DNA from: Otatea glauca
Taxonomy: Eukaryota; Streptophyta; Magnoliopsida; Poales; Poaceae
DNA length: 64,000 bases
Reading direction: 5' to 3'
NCBI GenBank assembly: GCA_036346275.1
Contig: CM070725.1
Location: 19,582,216-19,646,215 of the forward strand
The position numbers were made by a program, and so were the translations under genes. The notes below the pieces were generated by a model, which was not told the origin of the DNA, made no database searches, and saw nothing but the letters and a program-made list of their open reading frames with translations. Below are positions 33,904-45,639 of this stretch, one piece after another; the first letter of the stretch is position 1, and every line of letters begins with the position of its first letter.

Positions 33904-36446
33904 TGTTAGGACCTAAATATGCAAATCCGGCCTCTATGTATATTGCACTAGTCTAGAATCACGCTAGTGCACACAGTGACAACATAGATAAAATAACAAC
34001 TCTATACACAATAGAATAATAATAAACAACTAGATTTAATAAATAAATAGATAGATAGTGTGATGACCTTATGGTCGACCTTATATTTATTATGCCCTGC
34101 AGGGGCTTATTCACTAACAGAAACCTCAGCGGACAACTCATCGACCTACCACAAGCAATCCACAAGGCTCGAATCCTAATAACCAGCTTTCTCTTCATAC
34201 TCTTCTTCCAGAGCTGGTGTCGATTCTTCTTCAACTGATTGATTTATTAATGCAAGGGTGAGCATATAAAGCACTCAACAAGTTGTGCATTGAATGCAAA
34301 TCTATTATAACTATATGCAAGACTTAATCCAAAAGAATGGTTGATATGGCTATTTTGCAATAAAACAGTATTTACAATTGAATACAATAATAGATTGAAA
34401 TAAAAGATAAAAAAAAATATCAATAATAAGATTCTTAGATATTTCTCAAGTTCCACCAGCACATAGCCTAATCCAAGTCTTTTCCTTGGCACACAGCCTC
34501 TATTCTATGTTTTATTTTATAAAATCTAACCATTGTGTGAAATTTCCAAGTATTGTCTATAACCGGAGACATGGCTATTAGAATAGGTTTTACACTCTAT
34601 AGAGGTTATACACTTTACCCATAAGATATGATCAGTCTTATAATATCGACCATTACACGTACCCATCTACGTGCGACTAAGAAGATCATAACAAAACCTT
34701 TCCGAAACTTTATCCGAACATAGACACTCCCGATAAGCTTGATCTTACTATTCCACCCTCATGTAGATCAAAAGAATAGGAGGGACTTATCATTAGACTA
34801 GGAACAACAATTATTTAAGATGTGGAGCCACTGCAACATACACCTTCCACAACCACGCACACAGCTTAGTTTACTTCTTGAGATATCATATGTCATGACT
34901 CGGTAACTTACTAAGTTAGGTATGTCCCATTACAAATATGTAGTCGTATGTTTTAGCCTAGTTCAATGACTTACAAGGTTAAATTCTTAATTGACCGAGA
35001 CAAGACTTCTAATTATTCATAGTAACCATTATCAATTGATTTACACAAAATCACTATCCCAATGACATTGTCACATAAACCCATCGTAGTATATAGCATC
35101 TTGTTACTTGCCTCAATCTAATTCATTTACCACCCCAGATGATTATCGTGCAATACATGCCATCAACATCATCATCTTGTGACAATACATAACACACCGT
35201 TTTCATAAATATGTTCCATAGACAATTAGATAAGTTTAAATTTGCACTTCAAATGATACCAATAATTCGTTGCAAGGCTAAGCACACTACTCACAATCTA
35301 ACCAATCCACGTTGGTATTATATTAGAAACCAAATAATAATATCCATCCTAGGGTGATAAATGATCATGGCATAGCAAATGACAAGGTCGGTATCATCCA
35401 AATAGGTTGCATAACTAATTACAAAACTATTTAAACAAACGATAATTTAAAGTAATATGCAATATTTTGAAACAAAATAACTATTGTAAAACTAGGATCA
35501 ACATGATCAAAACACAACTTGCCTTGGCATAAATCACTACTACAGGAATGTACATCACAATCGGTTTTTTTCGTCATCACAGTCAGTTTTGGTGGCGATA
35601 CAAAGTCATTAGACAGTGATGAAGAGGTGCTATCACAGTCGATTTTAGCCTGATTGTGATAAATTGTCATCATAATCGGTTCTAGCTGAGAACCGATTGT
35701 GATATGGTGATGTGCTCCACATCACAATCGGTTCTCAGCTCCACATCACAATCGGTTCTGATCTAGAACCGATTGTGGTGTGCACAATCTGTTCTAGATA
35801 TAGTCCTTGACCCCATTGTGATGTATCTCCATTTTAAAGCTCATATAGTTATTTTGAATTTCAAGATGTCTGAGCTTTGCTTTTAACTCTTCACATGCTA
35901 CACATGAGCTCACTTAGAAATCCAGACTTATATGCCTAGTTGCTTACCACTTATGATGGCTACTAGGTAGAATCGGCGCGACGCTACACAGGATGAATTT
36001 TGGTCTAGCGCTCAGGGGTCCCCGAAGTTTGTGTAAGGTGGCTACTAAAGTAAGATAAGAAGAAATATAGGGAATCCGGTAAGCGTGGTGGAGCTAAACC
36101 AGAAACCTATGAGACCAGCCTAAGGTACTTCACCAATAAGTGCAGGAAAATGGCATGGAAAGAGACTAATCTCAGCTAATGTGCTAATCTTCATTGAACA
36201 CCCTTGAATACAATAGTAAATGATACGATTATTCATGTAACTAAATATATGGTAAATTCGTAACAACTAGAGAGTTTCGAACTATACGATAAGTGCATAA
36301 TAAAATATGGCTGTACAATTCTTTGAGCAAAACAAAAAAGGGATAAAAAGAAAACCAACATGAAATTCATCCAAAAGTTCCAACGAATTTCTATATTATG
36401 CTTACACATATACAGCCAACTGTAAGTCTGCCCTGAAACTGCTTAC

Positions 36447-36548
36447 TTCATGTTTGAAGTTGAATAGCGGAGGAAATGGACGTCCATTTGGCAACCTTTC
36501 ATGGGGCTCTCACAATTCATCAAAGAACGGATGCGCACATGCTTCGAG
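36447..36548 (-). pseudogene. Captured exon of a GSK3/shaggy-like kinase
   Basis: A 102-base exon flanked by AG (36551-36549 side, ATTACAG) and GTAAGC (from 36446 down) reads LEACAHPFFDEL, stop, EPHERLPNGRPFPPLFNFKH. This is the distinctive C-terminal part of plant GSK3/shaggy kinases (CAHPFFDELRxPNxRLPNGR..PPLFNF). The Arg codon after DEL is TGA, so the exon cannot be translated through. No neighbouring GSK3 exons were found, so the capture is a single exon with its splice signals. It sits in the CACTA element, on the same strand as the NudC fragment. Confidence 0.85.
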
Positions 36549-37143
36549 CTGTAATGATAATCAAATCAGCAATGAAATCAACAAAAAGGAGCACTTTAAC
36601 ATTTAACATACATTGCATAAAGTTAAATATACAGGTGGACACACCATAGGTAGATTGAGCTTAACCAATAAAAGTCATAAATCAAACTTACATGTAGCAT
36701 ACAATGATTTAGGTATATAATACTTGCATTTCTTCTTTATATTAACAAACTGTTGAGAAAAAATTAAATCAGTCGATAGAACCATCATTTCTCTTTCAAT
36801 TAGAAATCCCATCAATAAAATACCAATGGCATAAATATCTTTTACCTTCTTATTATCATCATTTTTATTTTCTTTATCACCCCTCTCAGGATTATTTCTT
36901 TGTTCCATGAATAATCTCATTTGTGTTTTAACATTGTCTTAAGATGTTCTATGAGAGTTGATACACGAACAGCTGGAATTAAGAGCGGAGGATGTCAGCA
37001 ATATAGTAATAAAAACAAAGAATAGACACCCACGAGTAAGCAATTCAAGCATCTAAGTTCAATATAGTTTGATAACTGAAACTACATAATTTGTCACAAA
37101 ATGTAAACAACTAAACATATGCAATGTAAAAGGGATTTCGAAA

Positions 37144-37230
37144 GACATACAGTCAGAAATAAGCAAACTACGGTTTAGCCGGCCAGTTGATCCAGAATAT
37201 GAAAAGCTGGAGGAAGAGATGCAATCCTAG
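37144..37230 (+). other. Possible further captured coding fragment
   Basis: The plus-strand frame DIQSEISKLRFSRPVDPEYE, KLEEEMQS then TAG looks like real protein sequence (charged, helix-forming). The family is not recognised and it may be chance. Confidence 0.25.
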
Positions 37231-38374
37231 CAAGTAGTTGAAGGACAAAAAAGGAACGATGCTCATTTGTACAAAATGTGAACACATGGTACCAGACACC
37301 AATCCTTGCCAAAAAAAATTATAGAGGAGAAGGTGCTAATGACTTAAATGTCAGAATATAGAAATCACCCTAATGCTACAACCTGTATGAGCAAATGCGG
37401 ATCCTTGGTAGCACATCCTTGTAAATCAAATCAATCAATATCATAGCAATCAATCCTATACTATGACCCAACTCACAAATTAGTGCCCATTTCACAGAAG
37501 TGCCTTGATGCTCAAATCTAGCATGTCTTTCCCGCATTCAGATGTTCTATAGATTGATTAGAGAATAACATTATCCTATGCCCACAAGTTGGCTATAGCA
37601 CAGGTGAACTAAATCTAGTAAAGCTTATCGAAGAGCCTCACAAATAAGCTACTTCCGCTTTCTAGTCCCGCGCTACTCCGAATAAAAACTACAACCAGTC
37701 AATGATACCCAATAGCTGCCAGGAAGCAAACTTAGAGACAAAGGGATATGATCTGTATTATCCAAAGTAAGAACAGTTGCAGTCATCAACTACGCACTAC
37801 ACCGAATTAGTAAAGCACCACATGAATCTGACAGTCCTAAGGGCAAACAGCTACTACAGATGAATAAAACTGCACACAACAATTTCAAGAACAAGAATAT
37901 GATGTCAGAAATCCCAAAGATGAATATATGAATCAACCAATGAACCAATGCTGCTATGAGTATAGAAAAATGTATCTCTCCAAAAATACAAACAATTGAA
38001 GCTACCAAAATGAATAATGTACACATAACACACAATCAGACAATATGTTGACACCACAAAGAACTGTACTTATATTTCAGTCCATAGCACACAACAAAGA
38101 ACTGTACTTATAATTCAGTCCATAGTCCAGGTCACAGTATTCCACATCAATTACACATCACTCATATAAAATGGAACAATTATGAGACCAAGAATCGCAA
38201 GGGGTGAGACAATCAAGCCATACCCATAGTCCTGAATGACAATTCAGTCTTCACAGAATGAGTAAGGTCACACTACAAAACCACCCAAAAATCAAATCCC
38301 CCAAACACAAACAAAACCAAGAAAAACTCAATCTTCTAGCAAGAATTCGAGTGGAATCAAATTGTAAGAGAGGG

Positions 38375-38697
38375 GAAATCAGGGACGGACATTGAGGTAG
38401 GGCGGGTTGGGGCAGATGCCGACCTCGACCTGGCCGGCCTGAATAGCTCAGTGGAATAGCCTCGTGAGCACGCCCTTGGGGAGCTTGATGTACATGTTCA
38501 CCTTCTTCAACTTTTGGTCCCACTCGAAAACCTTCTGCTCTGCGCACCCCCATCCCAATCCATGGCTGAGGAAGGAAAGGAACCCTAGGTGAGGAGTGTT
38601 CCGGAATGTCCTAGAAGATTGTGGATGGTGAGGGAGTGAAGCGGCTTACCGTTGTGGACGAGGTGTCGCTCTTCTCACGACCCAATTTCTCCACCAT
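38375..38697 (-). pseudogene. Captured NudC-domain gene fragment (exon 1, intron, exon 2)
   Basis: Exon 1 starts at ATG 38697 (MVEKLGREK) and, after a frameshift, ends at CCACAACG before GTAAGC (38650/38649). Exon 2 begins after GCGCAG at 38539 and reads QKVFEWDQKLKKVNMYIKLP, KGVLTRLFH, stop, AIQAGQVEVGI and PPYLN. The pattern (KVFEWDQ.LEEVN.YI.LP ... HVEVGI.G.PPYLN) is that of plant NudC/CS-domain chaperone-like proteins related to NUDCD2. A Cys codon has become TGA, and the remaining exons are absent after about 38375. Retention of the intron shows that genomic DNA, not cDNA, was captured by the CACTA element. Confidence 0.8.
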
Positions 38698-39959
38698 GGG
38701 TGCGGATTGGGTGGGAATAGGCAGTCCGCACCGTCGCCTACCTCCGGCACACACTAGCCCCTCACACATGAGGAAGTGCACACAACACCAGATGAATAGC
38801 AGAGGGAAAGAGTGAGGACAATAGGGCCTTACCTGAGCAAGGTTGAATCCAAACACAGAATGGGGTGGTGCTAGTATGCGCTGCAGCTGGCGTTGGCCGA
38901 ATCTAGTCGCCCTCGCCACTGACCGTGATGGGATCCATTTCCCATCCTCTCTACACGGGATGGGCAACAACGGATCTAAGAATCAGTGAAGGGGAGAGAG
39001 GGAGCACATTGGGGACTGAAGGGAAACAGAGAGAGTGAGTGGGAAATAGAAGGGAGAGGGTGACGGCGAGAGAGCCGAGGCACGTGGCGAGGGAGGAGGA
39101 TATCGGCATGTCTGGGGCTCCGATCTCATGGAAACACAGCGAGAGCGAGGAGGAGCTAGGTATTCGGCGTGGGAGGGGAGGCTGTGGGGTAAGGCCGTGT
39201 GAGTGAGGTGAGTGGAGTGAGGTGAGAAGAAGATGTGCGGGTTTGCTAGCATCTGTATCGGTTCTTTTTAGAACTGATAGTGTAAAAAACTATTAGTATT
39301 GGTTCCAAAAGAAAATCGATAGTAATAAAAAAACATCACAATTGGTTCCGAACTCAGAATCGATTGTGATGTAATCTATGATGTGTCATGTATCACAATT
39401 AGTTCTGAGGTCAGAACATCTGATAGCATCTAGGCCCCTCAATTTTATTATTGTGTTTTATTATAGTTTTGGTATTGATGACTAAGTTAATAATACTAAA
39501 AGGCTTTGAATAACATATGCTAGAATCAATGATGGAGCAAGTTGGACGAACAAGATTAAGGTGCTTAGTTTCTAGTTTGTGACTTGGGAGATGATTTAAG
39601 TCAAATAGCTAGGATTGTTTTTCTTTTTGTTGTCTAAAGAGGGACTTTGCACAAGCTAGTGAATTGGATCATAAGGCAAAGACAAAACTAGATTTCTAGA
39701 GGCAAAAGACACCTTGACATTGACCTTTTAATCATATTTTTTTGGTATACAACAGACCAAATTTCAGCTATCCTTTTTTAGTCAGTTGCATACACAGCAT
39801 ATTCTTTTGAAGTCAAAAAGATTCTTTGGTCCAATCTTGAAACTCTTCTGCGTCAAAATTCCCATCAGAATACCTGCTCATAGGACCAAAACTCTTGTTT
39901 TCATATTCCTTCATCCTTGGAAAAAACCTCCTTGAAAAATCATCTGATAGCCAAGGGAT

Positions 39960-40515
39960 TGCCTATGTATGACGGACCAAATTATTTGGTCCGGCGTACA
40001 TGTTATAGTCTCTTCTTCGTGACGGACCAAAATGTTCTCCGTTTTCCATTTACAGCGGACCAAATATTTTGGTCCCAAGACTCATTCAGATTCATAAACA
40101 TTTGGTCGGACCAAACTTTGAAGTCCTATTTATTGAAACCTTAAATGGATATTCTTTATCATTCAAAAGGATTTTACTTTGACAACGGACCAAACATTCT
40201 TGCTTAAAATTTTAGTCCGTTGCTAAAGTAAATCACTTGGATAAAACTTTTCTCTGTTGAAAAAGGGTCTTTGGCTACTAATCTTTAAATCTCCATGTAT
40301 GACGGACCAAAACATTTGGTCCGACGTACATGTGTCTCTATGCCAGACCAAACTCTTTGAAAAGCCCATGCACAACGGACCAAATTCTTGGTCCGACGTA
40401 CATGTATCTTTCTCAGTTGTGCGGCGGACCAAAATCTATGTAAAGCCTATGTACTACGGACCAAATTATTTGGTCCGTCGTAAATATTCAAATTTGGTCC
40501 GTCATACACATGTCC
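39960..40515. repeat. Array of hairpin repeats (CGGACCAAA...TTTGGTCCG) in LTR U3
   Basis: Perfect or near-perfect palindromes occur at 39973-39993, 40056-40076, 40303-40323, 40375-40394 and 40456-40476. Half-sites lie near 40022, 40107, 40185, 40433 and 40494. The better copies extend to stems of about 18 bp, CATGTA[T/C]G(A/T)CGGACCAAA with its complement, and loops of about 3 bases. The array ends about 120 bases upstream of the LTR TATA box. Confidence 0.85.
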
Positions 40516-40633
40516 AGTATCGCTAGGCACTGTTACTTAGTCCGTTGTACGTGTACTTTTCTGATATTTCTGACACCTGACACGTCCAACGGCTACTGTA
40601 GCAGGTGTAACGGCTATATTCATTCCAAATGGC

Positions 40634-40640
40634 TATATAA
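40634..40640 (+). promoter_or_regulatory. Solo LTR TATA box
   Basis: TATATAA in AAATGGCTATATAAGCATTT, downstream of the hairpin array. Transcription would start about 30 bases further on, near 40670. Confidence 0.55.
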
Positions 40641-42506
40641 GCATTTCCTGAGCCATCTACCAATATATAGATTGAACTTCTTCATATTTTAGCATTGAAA
40701 ATAGCTCTCATTCTCAAAAGGAGTCTGTGCTTCACCTTCAAACCAAAAATTCTCAAACATCTTTAAGTGTTTTAGCTCCAAGCCAAAGTCTAGCTGTGTG
40801 AGTTGCGAAGTGAACCAAGAGACAGGACTTGTGCAAAGTTTATTACTCTTGAGTCTTAGTGATCCTAGACAGTTTGGAGAAAGTGAACAGTGTGACCTAT
40901 CCAAAGGTGATTGTGGAAGGCCACTGTGATTGTGAGAGGTTTGGAACTCACCTCACTGGAGTAGTGAAAGAGTTATCTGAATGATCATCGGAGCTACTGC
41001 GACTAGCTTTCGAGAAACAATACTTCGAAAGAAGTGCTTCAACATGGATTAGGAGTGCGGCTCTGAACCACGGGATAAATCTCTGTCTCTTTTGTGCTCT
41101 ATTTATCTTTATTGCTTTCGCTATATTCATTGTTTGTTTTTACTTCTGTTCTGTGCTTTTCTCTCATAAAGAATTGTGAATTGTTTTGAAGAAGTCAAAA
41201 TTAGTAAAAGTCGCCTATTCACCCCCCTCTAGGCCAACTAGATCCTTCAACATCACAATTGGTTCTGACGTAGGAACCGATTGTGATGATTCCCCACCAT
41301 ATTATACACTCTCACCGAATCATGTATCACAATCAGTTTTTTCTTGAAAAGTTGAGAACCGACCCAAATGAAACGATAGTGTTGTACCATTATATAGTAG
41401 TGAATTCTGATCCTGATCTTGAATAAGCTCTTCACCTTTGTATGCTCCCAGCACTTCAATGTCAAAGTGAAACGGATAGTGAAAAGAAAAATAAATACAA
41501 AATAGAGAAAAAAACAACTTAAAAAATCAAATAAAATATACTAGAATATAGGGCTTGAGTTTAGATGAATTTAGGAATTTTAATGGACTCAATCGAAGTT
41601 TGTCTGAATGAGAACAAACTCTTAGAAGATTTATCGGACAAATAAGTCATGGAAATTGAGAGAAAAGGGGAATATTCCAAGAATATTCCTCTCTGAGAGA
41701 TTGACAAGTGGGATCGGCTGATTTTCTGATTTTCTAATTACTTTCCAAAATTCCAAAAATTATTCCGAGGCTGCTATGTGGGCCCTTGGTTCATAGACCA
41801 AGTCCATGGATAGTGGTCTATGGCGAACTAGGTGCACGGCTTGATTTATGGACATGTGGTCCTCACATGTTATTGGCACGGTTTATAGTAGAATTAATCT
41901 ATTTTAGATCTAATTTTGCTTTTCCGCTTGCATTGATGCTGACTCGGCACTAGCGTGGCACACACGTGGCTGCCACATAGGCGTTAAGTCGGTGGACCTC
42001 ATCGGAGAAGACAACAGCAAACTATGGTGAACAACAGTGCAATTCTGGCAAATAGTAAACTGGTGAACGGCAGCACAACTAAGCTTCGAGGTGCATGTAG
42101 TGTCAAATTCCAACACGAACATGGTGGCATGCACGACACGAAGACGGAGTCTAGGTCGAAGATGATGAACAGTGCTCTGACAGGCAGGCCCCACCTATCA
42201 GCGACACACACGACGCATAGAGTGGGCTATTGCACAGGCTGGCTAGGCTGGGAACTTGGGCTGGCCGGACTGGGTTTCACCCCGATTACAATTCCAAGTT
42301 TTTAATTCAGTTTTTCATTTTTAAAATACAGAAAATGCAAAAGAGCTCAAATAAACTAGCAAATTAGCTTGAAAAATTCCCAAAAAAATCTAGAAAATAC
42401 TTCCAAGCACAAGAAACCCAAAGAATATAATTTTGACAATTGTTCACATAAGCATTAATGATATTAAACCATTTGTTATTTGTAAAAGTCCCATTGTTGA
42501 AATTTC

Positions 42507-43886
42507 AGGAGCATAGAAGGTGAAGGGTTAGCTTAAGTTCAAGACCAGGACTTATTCTAAGGCAAGTTATACTTTGATCATATTGCACCCAGCTTTCATA
42601 GAAGTTATTTTGTTTCAAATTATTGCATGTTAGCTCAAATTATCAAATGTTTTATTATTTCTAGATTTATTATGCAAGCCATTTGTTATATGCCTACCTT
42701 GCCAATTGTATGCCATAATTAGTTGTCACCCTAGGTTGCATACTTATTAGTTGATCATTAATGTAGAGCCAGCATGGGTTGGTTTAGATGTGATTAGTAT
42801 GCTTAGCCTTGCAACACGTTATTGATATCATTTTAAAATGCAAATTCATACCTGACTAAGTAACTATGCAATATATTTGTGAAAAATTGTGTAACATGTG
42901 TTGCCACCCAATGATGGCATGTGCTGTGCTTTAACTAACAAGGGTGACGAATGATTTAGACCGGGGCAAGTGACAAGACTTAGTGATAGGCTATGTGCAG
43001 TGGACTATGGGAGGGTTTATATGATTCTGTGTGTGTAGGTGTATTGTATTTGGTAGTCATGCCCTGGTTAGTTAAGGACTAGACTTTTTGCACCATTGAA
43101 CTGAGCCACAACGTACAACCATATGCCTAGAATGGGACAAGCATAGCTTAATATGTTATAGCGTCTCATCATTGTCTACCTTAGGAGGTATGTTAGCTCA
43201 GTGATAGGGGTGGAGGGTGTATTCTATTGTGTTGGGCTGCATCATGGGCGGTTCCCGTTCTTCAATCCAACTGTGCACTCCGGACCAATTTCCTTTGTGA
43301 AGATTGGCTATGTGTCAAAGCTCACCGGGAGGGCCAATTGGTGTGATGATGTTTTGGAAAGGCTTTGTTGTGATCTTCTTTGATCAAGTTGATTGCATCA
43401 TGTAGGGAAGTGTACAATCTCTACAGTGTGTAAAACTACTCAAATAGCCGTGTCCCTGGTAATCAACAGTGCTCAGGGATTTCACAAAATGGTTACATTT
43501 TATAAAATAAAACTAGGAAAGGTGGCTATGTGAAAGCACTAGTTTAGGCTATCTGCAACTTTGTGAAAGTTCACAATACTTATTATTATCATTAATTGTT
43601 TTACTTATACTTTCAATCAAATATTGTATTTAAATTGCACACATTGTTTCATGCAAAGTAAATCATACTGGCCATTCTTTAGAATAAGCCTTGAATATAG
43701 TTAATTAGGTTTGCATTCTATGCACAACTTGTTGAGTGCTCCATGTGCTCACCGTTATAACTAACATCAATCGGTTGGAGAAGTGGAAGAGTCAACGCGA
43801 GTTTTGGAGGAGTATCATGAAGAGGCTGACTATTAGGATTCGAGCCCCCAATCGATTGTCTATGGCTAGTCATTGGGGTCCTGACA
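42507..43886 (+). mobile_element. Partial Gypsy LTR, plus orientation
   Basis: The 3' half of the Gypsy LTR, from GAGCATAGAAGGTGAAGGG to GGGGTCCTGACA. It matches 14490-15598 and 12576-13855. It faces the minus-strand LTR ending at 42506, repeating the arrangement seen at 9773-13855. The 3' flank (CTACCTCC) is not a primer-binding site. Confidence 0.6.
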
Positions 43887-45369
43887 CTACCTCCTTCTGT
43901 TGCCGGTGTAGCCGGCAGCGAACTCCCCCCCTGGCGTGCGGTGGTGAGATGCGGCACCCCCGTCGACTGATGCTCCTCCTCTTTCTCCTCATGTGCTCCT
44001 TTAAAAGATAAGGTATAGGTTCCTCTTTAAAGGGTGGAATCAACGAGCTCCCCTTTCGGTTGATTTCTAATTCACACGTTTTTCGGTTGAGCTCCAGCAA
44101 GGTTCTTGTTCTCTCGACGTCCTCTTGTGGTCCTTGGCACCGATCTATCCTTATTTCACCTCGTGGATACTGCTTTCGCGTGTAACCCGAGGTGAATGAA
44201 GGAGGTGACCTACGCCGGCGTCTTGAGGCTTACCGTGGAAGGCAAGGTGCTCTCTGTTGCTGGGCTTGTGAGCCAACCTTGCATAGCTTGGTTGGTTGAC
44301 CTGGTTCTATGGTCAATTTTTCTCGGTTGTGTGGTGCCTTTGATGTGAAGCAAGTCCTTCGAGGCTTGCTGTTGTTCGACAAGGTCATTTTCTCACCCAG
44401 GAAATTGGTTATGTAGTTTTGTGTAGTTTCGGTTGTATCTCGAACTACTTGGTGAATTGCCTCACTCAGTGGTTGCGTCTTTGTATCTCTTAAGCATTTG
44501 CCCGTGAGTCTGTGGTAGTATAGCGGCGATATATTTTTTTCTGGGACATCGTCTTTGACGAGCCTATCTAGTTTTCACTAACCACAAGTCAATGCTTTGT
44601 GAGCATACTCAACCTTCTATCATTTTTCTGTACATTGTGCAAATGTGCTAGACATCGATTGTCTCGAGGACCTTGTATGTTGGGGTGGCTATTGCTCAAT
44701 AAGGAATGGGCTTAGTGAGAAATTTGTGATAATATAATCTACTAAAATTCTGATTCTTGTCTAGTTGAGACAATTTGTGACAATATAATCTACTGAAATT
44801 CTGATTCTTGTCTAGTTAATTAATCTCAGTTCAATTGTTTTCTTGTTCTGTTCAATTCTGAACATATATGCTTTGTCTATCAATTCATATTTGTTTCTAG
44901 TCCATATATGACTAGTCTGTTGAGTAAACTCTCATACATACCTATGAACTTAAATTGTAATTAATTGTTGCTGTTTTACATGAATTTGGTAAGTTTGAAA
45001 TCTATTTTAGTAAGACTGTTAAGAAAGATTGTCATAAATTAGTCCATGATCTTGTCTCTAGTGATGAGGAGGTCTGTTAATTCAGGCAGCCCTATATATA
45101 AGAGCAAATATTTAACAACTTGAGCTTTATTGCTAGTTGATTGTCACTATTCATTATCATTGCTATATTTAAATACTTGATTATATTGAGCTGTCTTATT
45201 GCTTTGATATTTGATAATATCATACCGCAGTCATCTTGTATTTATTATAGCATTATTATTCCCTGGTTTTTCCTTCGACCCCCATTGCGGAGGCCCTCAA
45301 GACCGGTGTGGCAGCTAGATGGGCCTTTCAGGTGGACGCCACACATTCCCTCCTGTCGATTTCAAGATA
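43887..45369. other. Unclassified region with no clear gene
   Basis: 1.5 kb with CT/GT-rich sequence (43900-44600) that resembles an untranslated leader or old transposon, then AT-rich DNA. It is interrupted at 45375 by the Copia element. Its continuation lies after 52213. No supported coding sequence. Confidence 0.4.
44721..44822. repeat. Two-copy tandem repeat, period 51
   Basis: AATTTGTGA[T/C]AATATAATC... starts at 44721 and 44772, nearly identical, each ending GATTCTTGTCTAGTT. Confidence 0.8.
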
Positions 45370-45374
45370 GTATC

Positions 45375-45569
45375 TGTTGGGAAACCACCTAGCCGAAACC
45401 CTAGGTGAGCGCTATATAAGGAGGAGGGGGGTCCCCCCTATGTACAAGAATCAAAAAGCAATAAATAATTCCTTCGTCGCTCCCCATATACCTGTGTCTC
45501 TCTTTCTCTGTTCTCCAATTTAGATCTGTTCGGGAACCCCGGACTATTCGATAGCGAGGTTCCTTAACA
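45375..45569 (+). repeat. Copia 5' LTR
   Basis: 195 bp, TG...CA, with TATATAA at 45413-45419. About 30 bases present in the 3' LTR (after AAACCAC) are missing here. Confidence 0.92.
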
Positions 45570-45590
45570 CGTTATCAACACGAAGCTCTC
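45570..45590 (+). other. Copia primer-binding site region
   Basis: CGTTATCAACACGAAGCTC directly follows the LTR. This fits the internal initiator-Met tRNA primer used by many Copia elements (established for the superfamily). The tRNA match itself was not computed. Confidence 0.5.
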
Positions 45591-45639
45591 CCGGAGTTCA
45601 GAATTGAAAGGTGAGAAAGGTGAGAATCGGTGATTGTAT

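Larger units (their letters stand above)
39421..41249 (+). mobile_element. Solo LTR nested in the CACTA element (TSD ACATC)
   Basis: Starts TGATAGCATCTAGGCCCC and ends CTAGATCCTTCA, with a perfect ACATC duplication at 39416-39420 and 41250-41254. It is 1829 bp long. The TATA box TATATAA at 40634-40640 and the end motif CCTATTCACCCCCCTCTAGG fix the plus orientation. The end motif is shared with the complement of the solo LTR start at 2823, but the U3 half is different. U3 holds the hairpin array at 39960-40515. Confidence 0.85.
35535..41402. mobile_element. CACTA (En/Spm) transposon carrying host-gene fragments, TSD AAT
   Basis: Starts CACTACTACAGGAATGTACA and ends ...ACCATTATATAGTAGTG (complement CACTACTATA), with a 3-bp duplication AAT at 35532-35534 and 41403-41405. 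Both ends carry repeated subterminal units around ATCACAATCGGTTCT and its complement (35555-35800; 39250-39415; 41250-41350). No CACTA transposase was recognised. The interior contains a GSK3-kinase exon (36447-36548) and NudC-domain exons (38375-38697), both on the minus strand, and a nested solo LTR (39421-41249). Without that LTR and its duplicated 5 bases the element is about 4.0 kb. The host site is a Gypsy LTR. Confidence 0.9.
33904..42506 (-). mobile_element. Minus-strand Gypsy LTR interrupted by a CACTA element
   Basis: Begins TGTTAGGACCTAAATATGC (complement of the LTR CA end). It runs to 35534, resumes after the CACTA insertion at 41403 and ends near 42506 at a TGAAATTTCA block. The joined length is about 2.7 kb, matching the LTR at 9773-12575 in order of landmarks. 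The left flank does not show a tRNA-Met primer-binding site, so it is a 3' or solo LTR. Confidence 0.6.

Noticed and set aside
39960..40515. CRISPR-like array of repeated palindromes
   Set aside because: Eukaryotic context, irregular spacing, degenerate repeats and placement in an LTR U3 rule out a CRISPR array.
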